Part shown: positions 10,758-23,890 of the stretch, in pieces
How the letters are laid out: each line of letters begins with the position of its first letter
How positions within the stretch are numbered: position 1 is the stretch's first letter
Source of the DNA: Gamsiella multidivaricata
Lineage: Eukaryota > Mortierellomycota > Mortierellomycetes > Mortierellales > Mortierellaceae
Direction of reading: 5' to 3'
Length of the DNA: 26,027 nucleotides
NCBI RefSeq assembly: GCF_025024155.1
Contig: NW_026251873.1
Span: 1 to 26,027, forward strand
The notes under the pieces: generated by a model
The model's database searches: none
Seen by the model: the letters and a program-made list of their open reading frames with translations, nothing else
Told to the model about the DNA's origin: nothing
Made by a program: the position numbers and the translations under genes

Positions 10758-11102
10758 GAGATTGGTGAGAAGGGTTCATCAATAGACTTCATCATCATCA
10801 TCACTTGATGCCAAAAGACCATAGAAGTTTGTTTTTCGTAGCCGTCATTTTTCTTTTTTTTTTCCTTCATTGCTGCAACTGTTATAAAGCATCCTCCTGT
10901 ATTTATAAGTTAACGGTTGTTCGTCGGTCCTTTTTCAGCCTTTTCGCTGCTGCGGTTCTTCATCGATCTCGTTGTTTTTGCCACCATTCCCCCATTAATG
11001 GATTGGTATCGACATCCGTATTCAATTCAGTGTCATCCAGAAGGGGAATGGATCCGAATGAATCGGACACCGAATATTGAAATGAATCCGGCAGATGACA
11101 GA

Positions 11103-11237
11103 AATAAAGTGCATGGCCATAAAACCTTGGTTTCGATTCCACAATGCACACGCATCAAGACGCTGCCTCCTCTTTCCCGCGCTTTTTTTTTGTGTTTGTT
11201 TTTTTTACTACCGGCGAAGCACCGGAACTGTAATAAA
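11103..11237 (+). terminator. Candidate MRS2 polyadenylation signals
   Basis: AATAAA occurs at 11103-11108 and 11232-11237 downstream of the MRS2 stop at 10757. They are rather distant, so the true signal may be a closer variant. Confidence 0.35.
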
Positions 11238-11420
11238 CGCATTAACCAATTTTGTCCAGTGTTACAAGCAGGTTGTTATAGCCAGGACGGCGCCCTCTGC
11301 GTCATGTCCCATTGTGGCCTATGGAGTCTCCTCCGTATCTGATGAGATTCGCTTGTATCCTTAGTCAGAATCTACTTGGATAGCAGACATTTGTCTCTTC
11401 TTTGTTTCTTCTCATTGAAA

Positions 11421-11469
11421 GGGGGAGGGGGAGGCGGGGGTTGGGGTTGGAGTGGGGGTGGGGGTGGGG
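11421..11469 (+). other. G-quadruplex-prone G-rich block
   Basis: On the plus strand seven runs of four or five Gs are separated by one to a few bases, plus shorter GG pairs. This exceeds the usual four-run pattern for an intramolecular G-quadruplex several times over. It lies 1.2 kb before the F-box start, in the MRS2/F-box spacer. Confidence 0.8.
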
Positions 11470-11789
11470 TGAGAGACATTCAGATCATTACCTTCCGGTT
11501 TCTGTTGGAGAGACTGATAGCTTGTACGGATACAAGGCCTTGCTCTGGCGGCGACTACTCACCGCCTCCACCCTTGCGGCGACCGTGTTCGTTGTGTACG
11601 ATGGGACCGGGTTGCGTAGCGTTTTGTTGTTTATTAGTTGAGTTGCGGATACTCTCTTGTACGTACTCTGTATTCCACTGTTGCAATGGGCCGTGTTTCG
11701 TATGGATGTTACGGCGTTGAGTGAAGTGAATGACCAAGCCTGACCGCGACAAGACCGCGACAACAAAGACAGCGGCAGCAGGGCAAAAC

Positions 11790-11809
11790 AGACAGACAGA
11801 CAGACAGAC
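11790..11809 (+). repeat. GACA tetranucleotide repeat
   Basis: About five tandem GACA units in the spacer before the F-box gene. A simple microsatellite with no evident function. Confidence 0.85.
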
Positions 11810-11930
11810 GGGGTGTAGTTCGTTGTGCATTTACTTTTTTATCTTCACTCTTTCTTTCTTCTTCTTCTTCACCCCTCCTCTCCTCCTGTGCTTTTCTTGC
11901 CCTTCACTCTCTACTCCACCGCCGTTTCTC

Positions 11931-11998
11931 TCTCACATTCTCCCACACTCTCCCACACTCTCCCATACTCTCCCATACTCTCACTCTCACTCTCACGC
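11931..11998 (+). repeat. Decamer tandem repeat in C/T-rich leader
   Basis: Units of TCCCACACTC (two copies) and TCCCATACTC (two copies) follow a diverged copy near 11931, and then grade into TCACTC hexamers. The repeat is embedded in the pyrimidine-rich leader of the F-box gene. Confidence 0.8.
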
Positions 11999-12640
11999 AC
12001 TCTCGCTCCTTCTCTTCCATTTACCCCCTCTTCTTCCCTTTCGTTTCCCTACAGTCAGACTGCACATCTGGTAACATTAACACGAAAACAACGCTCGACA
12101 TCAATTGTGCAACCTGCGGACGCGTTCCTGACTTTATACTGCATCCCCCCTCGTTACACCCCCACACTCTCCACAATGCCGTGCAACAGCCATCGTGTGC
12201 CTCCCCTTCCTTCCAACGGCGGCCTATCTTATTTCATTCCTCTTTCCCCAATTACAGCTTCAAAATACCATTGTGCATCTGCACCGTTGGACATAAAGCC
12301 CCGATAATATACCGTTCAGGTCCATTCCTCATCGGATCTGTCAGTGTGAACCAGCAACTCTTTTACTTCACACCGCTTCGCTTCCTTTTCCCCTTCCTTT
12401 CTTTATCATTAGTCTTCCCCACTCCTTTCTTTCTTTTTGCTCGCAGCCAACACACAAAAAAAAAAAAAAACAATCTCACTCTTCATGACTAACGACCCAT
12501 TTCCTCATTGATCGCTATCAGTCTCTTCCTTTCTAGACTCTATTCCTTCTACCAGACTACCAAGACCGACTCAGTCAGCAGCAGCTCGTATCTCACCCTT
12601 TTTTTTTTAGCACCACCTTGCAGGAACACGCCTTCAAAAC

Positions 12641-15529
12641 ATGTCGCCTGCGGATGTTCCCATGCCGCTGGCTACTGACACCCAGGATAGCAGCGCGATG
12701 CCATCCAGGAATACCAATTTCAGAACACTAGTTGTCGCGGGAGAGCACCATCAACACCGTCGTTGCCATCGCCACACAGCCTCGACCTCGTCTTGTCCTG
12801 TACCATCTACTGCAAAGAACCATGGACGTCATTTCACCATCCAATCCTCCACTTCTGTGTCCTCATCTGTGTCCTCGTCTGTGTTCTCTTCGTCTTCAGA
12901 TAGTCGCGGACAGTCGCCAGATTATCAGCAGAATCGTCGCCAGACTCAATTTCGCTCTAAACACCATAGTCGCACACATTCAGCCACTGCTGCCACCTCT
13001 GGACCGCCGCCCTCCTTTTTTCGAAGGATCTTCAAAGTGTTTGCCGGAAACAATGGAGCTCCCCCCCTAAATAACGCTGCGATGGATGCATCGGCGTACA
13101 CACATGGGTTCTATGAAGACCACCACGATATAGCGTCGCAGACGGATGAGACTGGATCATGCGAAGAGTGCGAGTGCAGCTGTGGGAACAGACCGATGGT
13201 GATCATGGATTATCCGTCACCTGGGCAACAATCGAATCCGGCAGCTCGCTACAAGAAACGGAGCAACAGCACTGCTAGCACGTCCTCAGTCGCCAGTTCA
13301 GTCGTTCAGTACGGACGAGGTATCAATGGCGTACGACCAGGGTACGCTTACAGCATTGGAGGAGATAATATGCAATCTTATTGCGCTGCCAACAGTGCTA
13401 GTGGAGGCGGCCATTGCAGCAGTGGCAGTGGCAGTGGGATGGGCAAGAGGCGGTCCTCGGTGACCAGCAGTATTGCGGGAGAGAGTATCCATTATGACCT
13501 TGGGAACTACAACCGCAAGAGCGGCGATAAGAATCGCACATTCATTAGCAATAGCCAACAATACCGTCAGTATCTCACAGGCCATGGCCCGACATCAACA
13601 ACCGTTCCTGTTAATGCCAACCAGCAGGAAGCAATGAAGCGGCGACTGAGTTTTTTCAAATCTGTGGTCGCAGGGCCGGGACCAACCTCCAGGCGTGGGT
13701 CTGCCTTCTCGACAAAGTCGCAGGAGACAGCTGTCAACTTGACGGGAATCAATCCTGCGGATGAGTTTGAACAGGAATACGATGACGACGATGAGGATAT
13801 GGATTTGGACGAGAAGGATGGGGATGACGATGATGATAACGACCTTGATAAATATTTTGACGAGAACGATATGCAGGAGGCGCTATGTCTTGGTCGAGAT
13901 TATTATTCGACCCATGATTCGATGCTGACCCCGGACGTGGAGCTGGACATCCACCGCCGTCGACAAGAAGCGGCCCGCTTGGCCGTAAAACGCCATCGTT
14001 ATTTGCGTCACCTCCGTCGACAAAGTTTGCTTTCGGACAGCAACAACCTTGCCTTCAGGAATAAGGCTGCTGGATGCAATGTCTGTGCCCCTCCGCTGCT
14101 CAAGTGCGAGCAGCGACCTTCGCCGATCCAGCTGCCAGAGATCCTGCACTTGATTTTCCAGTTTGTGGTGGACATGACCCCGCAGGAGGACTTTTCACAG
14201 CGCGAAATCCACAATTGCCTGCTGGTCTCGAAACAGTGGTACCTGGTTGCCCAAAAGACCCTCTGGCGCGAGATCCGATTCAAGAATCCGGCCAAGCTGG
14301 AGCTGTTTATTAACATGCTGAGGCGAACCGAGACAGTCGAGCACCTGGGAATTGAGAGGTGCAGCAAGCGTACGAACGCTACGGAGACTTTGTTTACCGC
14401 CCATTCTGAGCTCGCTATTGTTCCATTCCAGCCACAGAGGAAGACCAGTGTGTTTGTTCAAGGGCAGCAGGAAGCATCTAGAGAGGATTCAATCATGTCG
14501 CCGATGGCTATGCAGAAGCGTCTATACGAGCGAGCGTCTGCGGTGAAGAAGATTGTGCTGCACAAGCTGAAGTTGGTCGAGGACAAGGACATCATGCCGC
14601 TGACCTCTTGGTTCCACAACCTGCAGATCCTCGAGTTTTATATCTGCGAAAGACTAACGGACAAGATCGTGGTTTCCGTGGCAGAGAACTGCCCGCAGCT
14701 TCAGCAGTTGTTGATGCCTGGCTGCGCAAAGGTCACAGACATTGGTATCAGTAAGATTGCGCTGCGCTGTCCTCGCATGAAACATTTGGATCTGCGAGCG
14801 TGCTCGAACGTGTCGGACGAGTCCCTGGTCCTGGTCGCGAAGCATTGTCCCGACCTCTGGCATTTGAATGTTGGACGCGTCAGTTCTGCAGCGAAAGTGA
14901 CCGGTAGGAGCATTGTGGAGATTGCCAAGAACACCAACCTGAATACGTTGGGATTGGCCGGATGCGCTATGACGGACGAAGCGGTGATAGAGATCGCGCG
15001 ATACTCGCGTTCAGTGCTTCACCGGTAAGAAGATGCCCTTTTTGCTGATTTCACAGGAGAGGTTTTCTTGAAGAATAAGGGGTAAGAAACAACTAACGTT
15101 TTCTACCTATGCCTATTCTCGATTAGCATCTCGCTCAATAGCTGTCCGATGCTGACAAGTGCATCCGTCAGGGCATTGATGCAGCTGTGCCCCAACTTGG
15201 CTGTATTGGAGATCAAGCAGTGCCTGCTCGTGACAGACATGGCAATCCTCTACCGCTTTTCGACTCGACGGGTGCTTGTAGAGTTGTGTCCCGAACTGCA
15301 GAAGCGGCTGCTCGAATACAAGGTTGAGCTTGCATCGATGAACGCGTCTATGCAACCCAACAGCTTCGCATCGACACAGGTGGCTGGAAGTGGCAACGGC
15401 AACGGCAACGGACAGAATATGCCTACGATGCAGGCAATGCCTATACATAATGACAACCAGAACAACAATAATGATAATAATGACCCCGCACAACATCCGG
15501 CAACTACACCTGTTCCACCTCAGCACTAG
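12641..15529 (+). CDS. F-box and leucine-rich-repeat protein
   Basis: Two exons (12641-15024 and 15127-15529, intron phase 2) give 928 residues. F-box/LRR proteins are substrate receptors of SCF ubiquitin ligases: the F-box binds Skp1 and the repeats choose the substrate. Residues about 1-490 are Ser/Gln/Asn-rich and probably disordered, with a Cys cluster near 172-182 (CEECECSC) and an acidic block near 379-410. The F-box-like region lies about 493-545 (PIQLPEILHLIFQFV, CLLVSKQWYLVAQKTLWREI). AMN1-type leucine-rich repeats follow from about 640 to 850 (units such as CPQLQQLLMPGCAKVTDIGI and CPRMKHLDLRACSNVSDESL). The tail has a short glycine/asparagine stretch and poly-Asn. The donor GTAAGA at 15025 prevents an immediate TAA, which confirms the intron. 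Its substrate is unknown, and I cannot assign a specific orthologue such as Grr1. Confidence 0.88.
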
Positions 15530-15902
15530 ACCAACGACCTTTTTCCTCCCCTTGATGACCATTTTTTTTTCTTTCTTTTATTTTGTTGTTATGAATGCGA
15601 AAGAAACGTTAGACCTTTTTGTTCAATAAACGATAGACAATAAAAGATGCTGCAGACTGTCCTATGTTTCGTGAAGAAACACATTAGGGAGCAGCTTTCG
15701 CTTTGTGCTTAGGCTCCTGCAAGTGAAGTGGCATATGGGGGGCGATCGTTGACTATTCGCACGTGTCGGCCACGGAGATGATTCGGCCGGAGAGTTGAAG
15801 CGAACTTTTTTTTTTTTTTTTTTTTGGTGTTCTCTTTTTTTTTACCCTGCGTCCTCTCCCCTCTCCATCCTTCTCCATCCTCCTCCACATCAAGAATCAG
15901 CA
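15530..15902 (+). promoter_or_regulatory. F-box 3' end and PEX11 leader
   Basis: A 373-base spacer. Two AATAAA signals (15625-15630 and 15639-15644) follow the F-box stop. A 20-T run at 15806-15825 and a C/T-rich block to about 15890 precede the PEX11 ATG. No independent gene is visible. Confidence 0.65.
15625..15644 (+). terminator. Tandem polyadenylation signals of the F-box gene
   Basis: Two AATAAA hexamers eight bases apart, about 100 bases after the stop codon. Confidence 0.7.
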
Positions 15903-17663
15903 ATGGTCGCGGCATCCAAACAGGAGACCGAAGAGGTCCACACGCCCGTCCTCCGTAAGGAGTCACCCTCGATCCTTGCCCTCGGCAAGCTGTTCCCCCA
16001 GAGCAAGACTCTCGACCACACCGTCCGCTTCCTCAGCCAGGTTCGCGGCACGGACAAGACCCTCATGGTAAACAGCGCCACATTTCATTGACCTGTCTCA
16101 TGGATTGGGTACGCAGACGTCCGGGATCAGTCGCATAGGGTCTTCAAGGGTCGTTGGCTTGGTCTTCTCGTCTAGGAGGGATTCTCTCTCTCTCTCCTTA
16201 ACGTGTTTTTTTTTTTTGACCTCTCACCTACACCACCTATACCACGGAGCAACATCGGGCATATCTGTTCTCATCAGCTCTGTACAATTGCGTTGACTTT
16301 GATATGGAGAACCTTTCAACATACTCAGGAGGATACATGAAATCGGTTCATAAAGGATTGGAAAGGAGACACATCAGGGATCAGAGAAAAAAAAAAGAAA
16401 AAAGAAAAAAGAAAAGTACAGCGCTGGAAATGCCTACGGATCTATTGCTGTTTTCCGATCGGTGTTTTGGGGACACAAGAGAAGCATAAGGGCTTCTGAA
16501 CATCCTCCAGCATGGATGATCTATCTATCCTCTTGACGACATGGAAGTCTTGACAGCGTTCAATTGCTCCCCTCCTCTTCCTCCACAGCTTATGGGTGTT
16601 GCCGATAGATCCCCCACACATTGAAGACGAATATTTTGCCCGCAAATCATAAAAATGCCCACGGGCCCAGTGGATACCTCAGATTCAGTCATGAGAACAA
16701 TGCCTGGGCAACCGTATTTTCCCGGCGAACCAATGCTCATCTATCCACCCCTCGCGGCTACTCCCTTTACCTTTCATGGCACACCTCCTCGAGTTATTCT
16801 ACCCGCTGCTTATAAAGTGTATGAACTGATAGATTATATATATGTGTGTGTATGTTTATTTTTTTTTCGTTTGTGGGATTCATAGGTCGTACAATACTTT
16901 TCAAAGATCTTCATCTGGTACTTTTTGAAGCGCGGAAGGGAGTCGACTGCCCAGCGTGTCAAGAACTTGGCTGGTCCGATTTCTGATTTCCGTATTCTCC
17001 TCCGTTACTATGGTATATATCCTCCTGTTCTTCTGCTCTCCATGCAGCCTGTGATGGCCGAGGAAAAAAAAGAAGAAGAAAAAAGAAAGCAGTAATTGAC
17101 CGGACCTGATCTCTTGACTTGTAGGTCTGTTGCCGCTGATTCAGTGGATGCAATACGTCGACACTCAGCCTTCGCCCAGTCCCCTCCTCCTCCTTATCGA
17201 TCGCCTGCAAAACATCTGCAACCTGATCTACTACCCTCTCGAGCACATCTACTGGCTTGGCGCTCACGAGGTCATCCCAATCTCGATGGAGAAGACCAAC
17301 AAGATTGCGATCTGGTCCTGCCGATTCTGGGCTGCTTATGTTGTATTACAGTTTGTGCACCTGGCAGAGGAGTTCCGCTTGCACAAGACACGTCTCCAGT
17401 CGATCCAGGGTCAGATCAAGGCTGCGGACAAGAAGGCCAAGGAGACGGGCGAGCCTGCGGACAAGACGGTGTACAAGACCGAGCTGGCGGCGTTGCGGGC
17501 TGAGAAGAAGGGCATTATCATCAACACGATCATCAACACGGGTTACTTGCCCCTGACAGTCCACTGGAGTTTGGAGAAGAGCAGCTTCCCTGATGTGGGT
17601 GTCGGTATTTTCGGAGGCATTGCTGCAGCGGCCCAGTTCTACGTTGCCTGGAAGTCGTCCTAA
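15903..17663 (+). CDS. PEX11: Peroxisomal membrane biogenesis/division protein Pex11
   Basis: Three exons (15903-16067, 16886-17012, 17125-17663; phases 0 and 1) give 276 residues. Pex11 proteins sit in the peroxisomal membrane, tubulate it through an N-terminal amphipathic helix and drive peroxisome proliferation. The N-terminal family core is visible: LDHTVRFLSQVRGTDKTLM joined to VVQYFSKIFIWYFLKRG, then FRILLRYYGLLPLIQWM and an ICNLIYYPLEHIYWLG segment, a charged lysine-rich loop (about 190-220) and a hydrophobic C-terminal segment (about 255-274). The join across the 818-base first intron is contiguous with the conserved block, so no exon appears to be missing. The frame is also open upstream to an ATG at 15795 through the T run; I chose 15903 because that upstream part reads as translated C/T leader. 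The subtype (Pex11 versus Pex11C) is not certain. Confidence 0.88.
16068..16885 (+). other. Long first intron of PEX11 (818 bases)
   Basis: Donor GTAAAC at 16068 and acceptor CATAG ending at 16885. It is several times longer than most other introns of the window (about 57-155 bases; one of 316). It contains CT repeats near 16183-16198, a T run near 16206-16218, a purine-rich stretch at 16385-16416, a TATAAA near 16811 and TATATA/TGTG repeats near 16835-16855. A 76-codon frame (16655-16885) ends in a TAG formed by the acceptor itself, so it cannot be an alternative first exon in that frame. Confidence 0.75.
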
Positions 17664-18034
17664 TCGGATTTTTTTTTCTATCATGGAAGCGTTGAGTTAT
17701 CGCACACCAAAAAAGAAGAACGATGACTTTGGCGTGGCGGCATCCTTTGTCCTGAATAAAAAAGAATAAAAGAAACATGTATGCCTGTGTGCCTGAGCAA
17801 GACCAATTGGGGGGCAGGAGTGAAAGAGATAATTACATTAGCCTTCATGTGGCCTGAGAACATCCAAAAATGCGCACATGCCAAAAAGGAAGATCGGCAG
17901 GACTGTTCGTGGGATGACTGGTTAGATTGACATGCGAGGAACATGCTTCCTCGCTTCTGTCTCTTTTTTTATTTCCCGCCCAACCCTTCCTCTCTCTCTC
18001 TCTCTCACTTTGCATTCATCCTCCACAACAAACA
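17664..18034 (+). promoter_or_regulatory. PEX11 3' end and RING-gene leader
   Basis: A 371-base spacer. Two AATAAA signals at 17755-17760 and 17765-17770 lie about 95 bases after the PEX11 stop. A C/T-rich block with CTCTCT repeats (about 17955-18010) precedes the RING-protein ATG. No gene is visible. Confidence 0.65.
17755..17770 (+). terminator. Tandem polyadenylation signals of PEX11
   Basis: Two AATAAA hexamers about 95 bases downstream of the stop codon, in an A-rich context. Confidence 0.7.
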
Positions 18035-19996
18035 ATGGCAGCAGACACCATCAGGAGGATGAGCACCGCCACTAGCCACAACACCAACACTGAGAGGCAG
18101 GACAAGGACGCAGCAGTAGAGGAGCCGCGGTACGATCCACGCAGTCTACAATATGTCGAGCCGACCCAGACCAGTCTCCAGTGCTCGGTCTGCTGCGAGT
18201 ACTTTACAGAGCCAGTCAGCGCACCATGCGGGTAAATGAGTCTTGCCAATTCATTTCTTTCCTTTTTTTTTTTTTTGTCCATGCAACCAACCGACGCTGC
18301 TGTTGGGTTCATTCAGTTCCCTCCCCTCTTAGGACACTCAAACTGATTCTTTTACTTTTTTTTATTTATTTCGTCGGTTCACATAGACACACATTTTGTC
18401 GCCCCTGTATCCTGCAGGCATTAGAGGTCAGCAGCGGATGCCCACTCTGCAGGACGACCATCGATCCATCCTCGCTCTATGAGGTCATTGCACTCTCTAG
18501 GATTTGTGATGAATTGCTCGTTTATTGTCCCCACAAGGCTCTCGGGTGCGGCCACACATGTCAGCGGATTCAGATGGGTCAACATCTCAAGGACGACTGT
18601 GTCTACATTGGAACGCTTTGTCGAATTGAGGAATGTCGCAAGAAACTGCTCAAGAAGGATCTGTCGGAACACATGGAGAGTTGTCCTTATAAGCGGGTCG
18701 ATTGTTTGATGTGCAATACCAAGGTTCAGAAATCGCAGCTCTCGGTAAGGAACCGTCCATCCATGCTGTCTTTACAACCGACCAACCAACCAACCAACCA
18801 AAAAAAAAAAGGGAACAGAGACAATGTTCACACACGTTTGTACAATGGCTATAGGAGCATCATAAAACATGCCCAGCAGAGACCGTAACCTGTCCACATT
18901 GCGAAACGACCCGGACTCGACTGCGACATTTGGAGCACATCAAGCAGTGTCCTCGACAAATCATTCCGTGTACGCTCTCAGAGTTTGGCTGCCCCTGGAC
19001 AGGACCTCGGTTCGATCTGGAGGCGATCCATATACCTCAATGTCCTTACGAGGCCATCCGTGGGTTCCTCGAACTTTCGAAATCAAAAATGGAGGCCTTG
19101 GAACAGGAGAATCAACAGCTCCGGGGCATTTTCCATGATCTGAAACCCCAGGTTCAGCAACTTCGCGATCAGGTCGGTCAGATGGCAGAGTCCTTGCAGC
19201 TGATCACGCAGCAGGAGCAACAGCAGGCTGCGGGCGGTGGTTATTTCGGAAGCACAGGAGGAATGCGTGGATACATGGACATGACCTATCCACAATACAA
19301 TCTCCAGCCGTCGCCTCAGATATTGGATAGGCATGAGTCTTATGAGATGATTAGGATGGACGGAAGCAGCGATAATGAGATGCATGTCATGTATAGGAAC
19401 AACAGCATCGGAGCAGAGTCAATGGTCTCAAACAACGGAGGAGCCGTAACGGGCGGAAATGCTGCAGATACCCATGAGTTATTGATTTCAGAGAATGAGC
19501 GCATCCGTTCAGAGATCGAGACGCTGACGGCCGGATTGGCATCCCTGGAGCTGAAGCAGAACATGGCGATCATGACGGAGAGCATGCGGATGCAGGAGGA
19601 GGTCCAGAGTTTGAGGGCTGTTTGTCATGGATTGCGGATGCAGATGCATTATTTATTGCTAGAGCAGCAGAATCGACATCACCCACCTGGTCCTCCGCCA
19701 CCGCCTGGATCCTCTGCAGGGGGAAATGGCGCACAGCCGGGGATGAAGGGGGGCGCTAATGGAGTTGGAGGACATGCGGGTGCTGCGAATGGAGGCCGGC
19801 CATTGGGCACCAATGGACCACCCCGATCACGGCCCACAGGTACGTTCGTAAGAGTCTATTCACTGGTTTTTTTTTTTTTTTTTTTTGCTTTTCTCAATAG
19901 TTTAAGTTTGTTTGCGGTTTCATACTAATTTTCTCCTGTGGATATTGTCTTTTGTGCTCATTAGAGGGATTGGTACGGCAGGATACAAAACTGTGA
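18035..19996 (+). CDS. RING / TRAF-type zinc-finger protein, probable E3 ubiquitin ligase
   Basis: Four exons (18035-18231, 18387-18744, 18855-19839, 19965-19996; phases 2, 0, 1) give 523 residues. The C3HC4 RING finger is complete: C50, C53, C65, H67, C70, C73, C84, C87; intron 1 splits it after Cys65. TRAF-type zinc fingers follow (about 115-255) with repeated C-x-x-C/H spacing such as CPHCETTRTRLRHLEHIKQC. Two coiled coils follow (about 259-310 and 395-457), then a Pro/Gly-rich tail. This order resembles TRAF proteins without the MATH domain, and such proteins are usually ubiquitin ligases; the substrate is unknown. The short last exon is uncertain: acceptors at 19900, 19964 and 19966 give different ends. 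I prefer 19964 because it lies about 35 bases after a TACTAAT branch site. An AATAAA sits at 20000-20005. An in-frame upstream ATG at 17927 is probably leader. Confidence 0.87.
18778..18800 (+). repeat. CCAA tetranucleotide repeat in RING-gene intron 2
   Basis: Five tandem CCAA-type units followed by a run of As, inside the 110-base intron 18745-18854 and about 55 bases before its acceptor. Confidence 0.85.
19867..19886 (+). repeat. T20 tract in RING-gene intron 3
   Basis: Twenty consecutive Ts, 27 bases after the donor at 19840. It is followed by CTCAATAG, which could act as an early acceptor. Confidence 0.85.
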
Positions 19997-19999
19997 ACA

Positions 20000-20005
20000 A
20001 ATAAA
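20000..20005 (+). terminator. Polyadenylation signal of the RING gene
   Basis: AATAAA four bases after the preferred stop codon; it would overlap the stop of the alternative spliced end. Confidence 0.6.
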
Positions 20006-20047
20006 GTCCCTCACTTGTACAGTACATATTCAGAATGCAATAGCTGA

Positions 20048-20127
20048 TGTAAAAAAAAAAAAAAAAAGACGAAAAAGAAAAAAGACGAAAAAGAAGAAAG
20101 AAGAAAAAGGGAGGGGGAAAAAAAGTA
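20048..20127 (+). repeat. A/GA-rich purine tract
   Basis: A run of about 17 As followed by imperfect GACGAAAAAG and GAAGAAA units and a GGGAGGGGG patch, purines almost throughout. It lies just downstream of the RING-gene polyadenylation signal. Confidence 0.8.
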
Positions 20128-21078
20128 TTCGGTTGGTACTGGTGTCCGGTCTGGATTGCAAACAGCCAGGATGGATGTGTCCAGGACAGAGTGGCACATG
20201 GACCATGGCACGGATGTTGAAGATGTGCATGTGTGTGTGTGTGTCTGATTTGCGCCAGCTACAGAGGGGGATGATGGTATCTCTTCAATATGTAACACTT
20301 TAATCTCACGGACTACCGTCCCCATCTGCCCCGTCGCAAGGAATAGTCTCTGTTACAGCGTGCATTGCGATGACCCATGTCACTTGCGGTGGAAAACGAT
20401 GAAGCGGGAGACTGTGTATCAGGATTATGGTAGGGAAGAGGGTGCTGTAGGGACAATGTCTTTTAGGGGAGGAGAGAGTGGAATCTGATGGGCGCAGCAG
20501 CGCGAATGAGACGCTGGTCGGTGGTCGCACAAACAGAAACGTGGGCGCTGTAAGCATGTGCATCCGCCGCTCTTTTCTGCACGGCACATTTTGTCTTCCC
20601 AGTGTCGGGGGTCGGGATCAATCAGGATGTTGCTGCGATCATTGACGCATTCTGTGCAGAGATGACTAGTAGGACCAGTTACTGGTAGGACTTACTGGGA
20701 GGATTCTTAGCAGGATTGTTGGAACGAACAGGTCCGTTAGCTGTGGACTACATCCCCCGTTGGTCCTTTTATCGCCATCGTCTTCTGTTCTCTTTTTCAT
20801 CGCTAGCCGATTTCCTTCGCACGGCTTTATTCACTTTGCCACTCCCTTTTCCTTTGTGCCTTCCGCCATTCGCGTACCTTTTTTTTCTTTTCTTTTCTTT
20901 TTCTTTTTATTCCAGGCAGGACTTCGGTACCAGATACCCCATCCACTTCATATACCCACCTATACCTTGACTCCCTCTTTCCTCCCACTTCCATTTTTCA
21001 AAGGCCGTCAGCACAGCCTCCCCCCTCTTCTTCCCTCCCTTTTCCACCTTACATATTCCGCCACTTGATTGACACAGC

Positions 21079-23721
<2,643 letters not shown>

Positions 23722-23884
23722 AACAAAGAGAGAGGGTCTAGATGTGGTGCCTTCGATAGATACCAGAACTCGTCGCTGAGAATAGCAAGGTGGTCTCCAA
23801 TGATTGATTGCCAAAGGTGGCCAGAACATGTTTTCAGAGCACCGACTTGATTCATCGGCGCAATGCGCAGATGTGCTGGATTGG

Positions 23885-23890
23885 AATAAA
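23885..23890 (+). terminator. Polyadenylation signal of the anillin-like gene
   Basis: AATAAA followed by further As, 164 bases after the stop codon. Confidence 0.6.

Larger units (their letters stand above)
10758..12640 (+). promoter_or_regulatory. MRS2 3' region and long F-box gene leader
   Basis: Nearly 1.9 kb without a convincing gene. The left part has two AATAAA sequences (11103-11108 and 11232-11237) that could end MRS2, but they are 345 or more bases past its stop. A G-rich block follows at 11421-11469, then a GACA repeat at 11790-11809, and from about 11830 to 12450 a C/T-rich tract with a decamer repeat, typical of a leader here. A run of As sits at 12457-12470 and a T run at 12600-12609 just before the ATG. 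Open frames such as 10917-11342 have no recognisable domains. A spliced 5' leader is possible. Confidence 0.5.
19997..21078. other. Intergenic spacer, RING gene to anillin-like gene
   Basis: About 1.08 kb without a convincing gene. It begins with AATAAA (20000-20005), then an A/GA-rich block (20048-20127) and a short GT repeat (about 20231-20244). The middle has only short frames on both strands without recognisable domains. From about 20800 to 21060 the plus strand is C/T-rich, the usual leader pattern; TTCCAG at about 20914-20919 after a long pyrimidine run could be the acceptor of a 5'-leader intron of the next gene. Confidence 0.5.

Noticed and set aside
10917..11342. 141-codon plus-strand frame after MRS2
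   Set aside because: No family resemblance, T-rich composition, and no splice extension that produces a longer protein.
16655..16885. 76-codon frame in PEX11 intron 1 as an alternative first exon
   Set aside because: Its stop codon is formed by the intron acceptor, so it cannot join the PEX11 frame.
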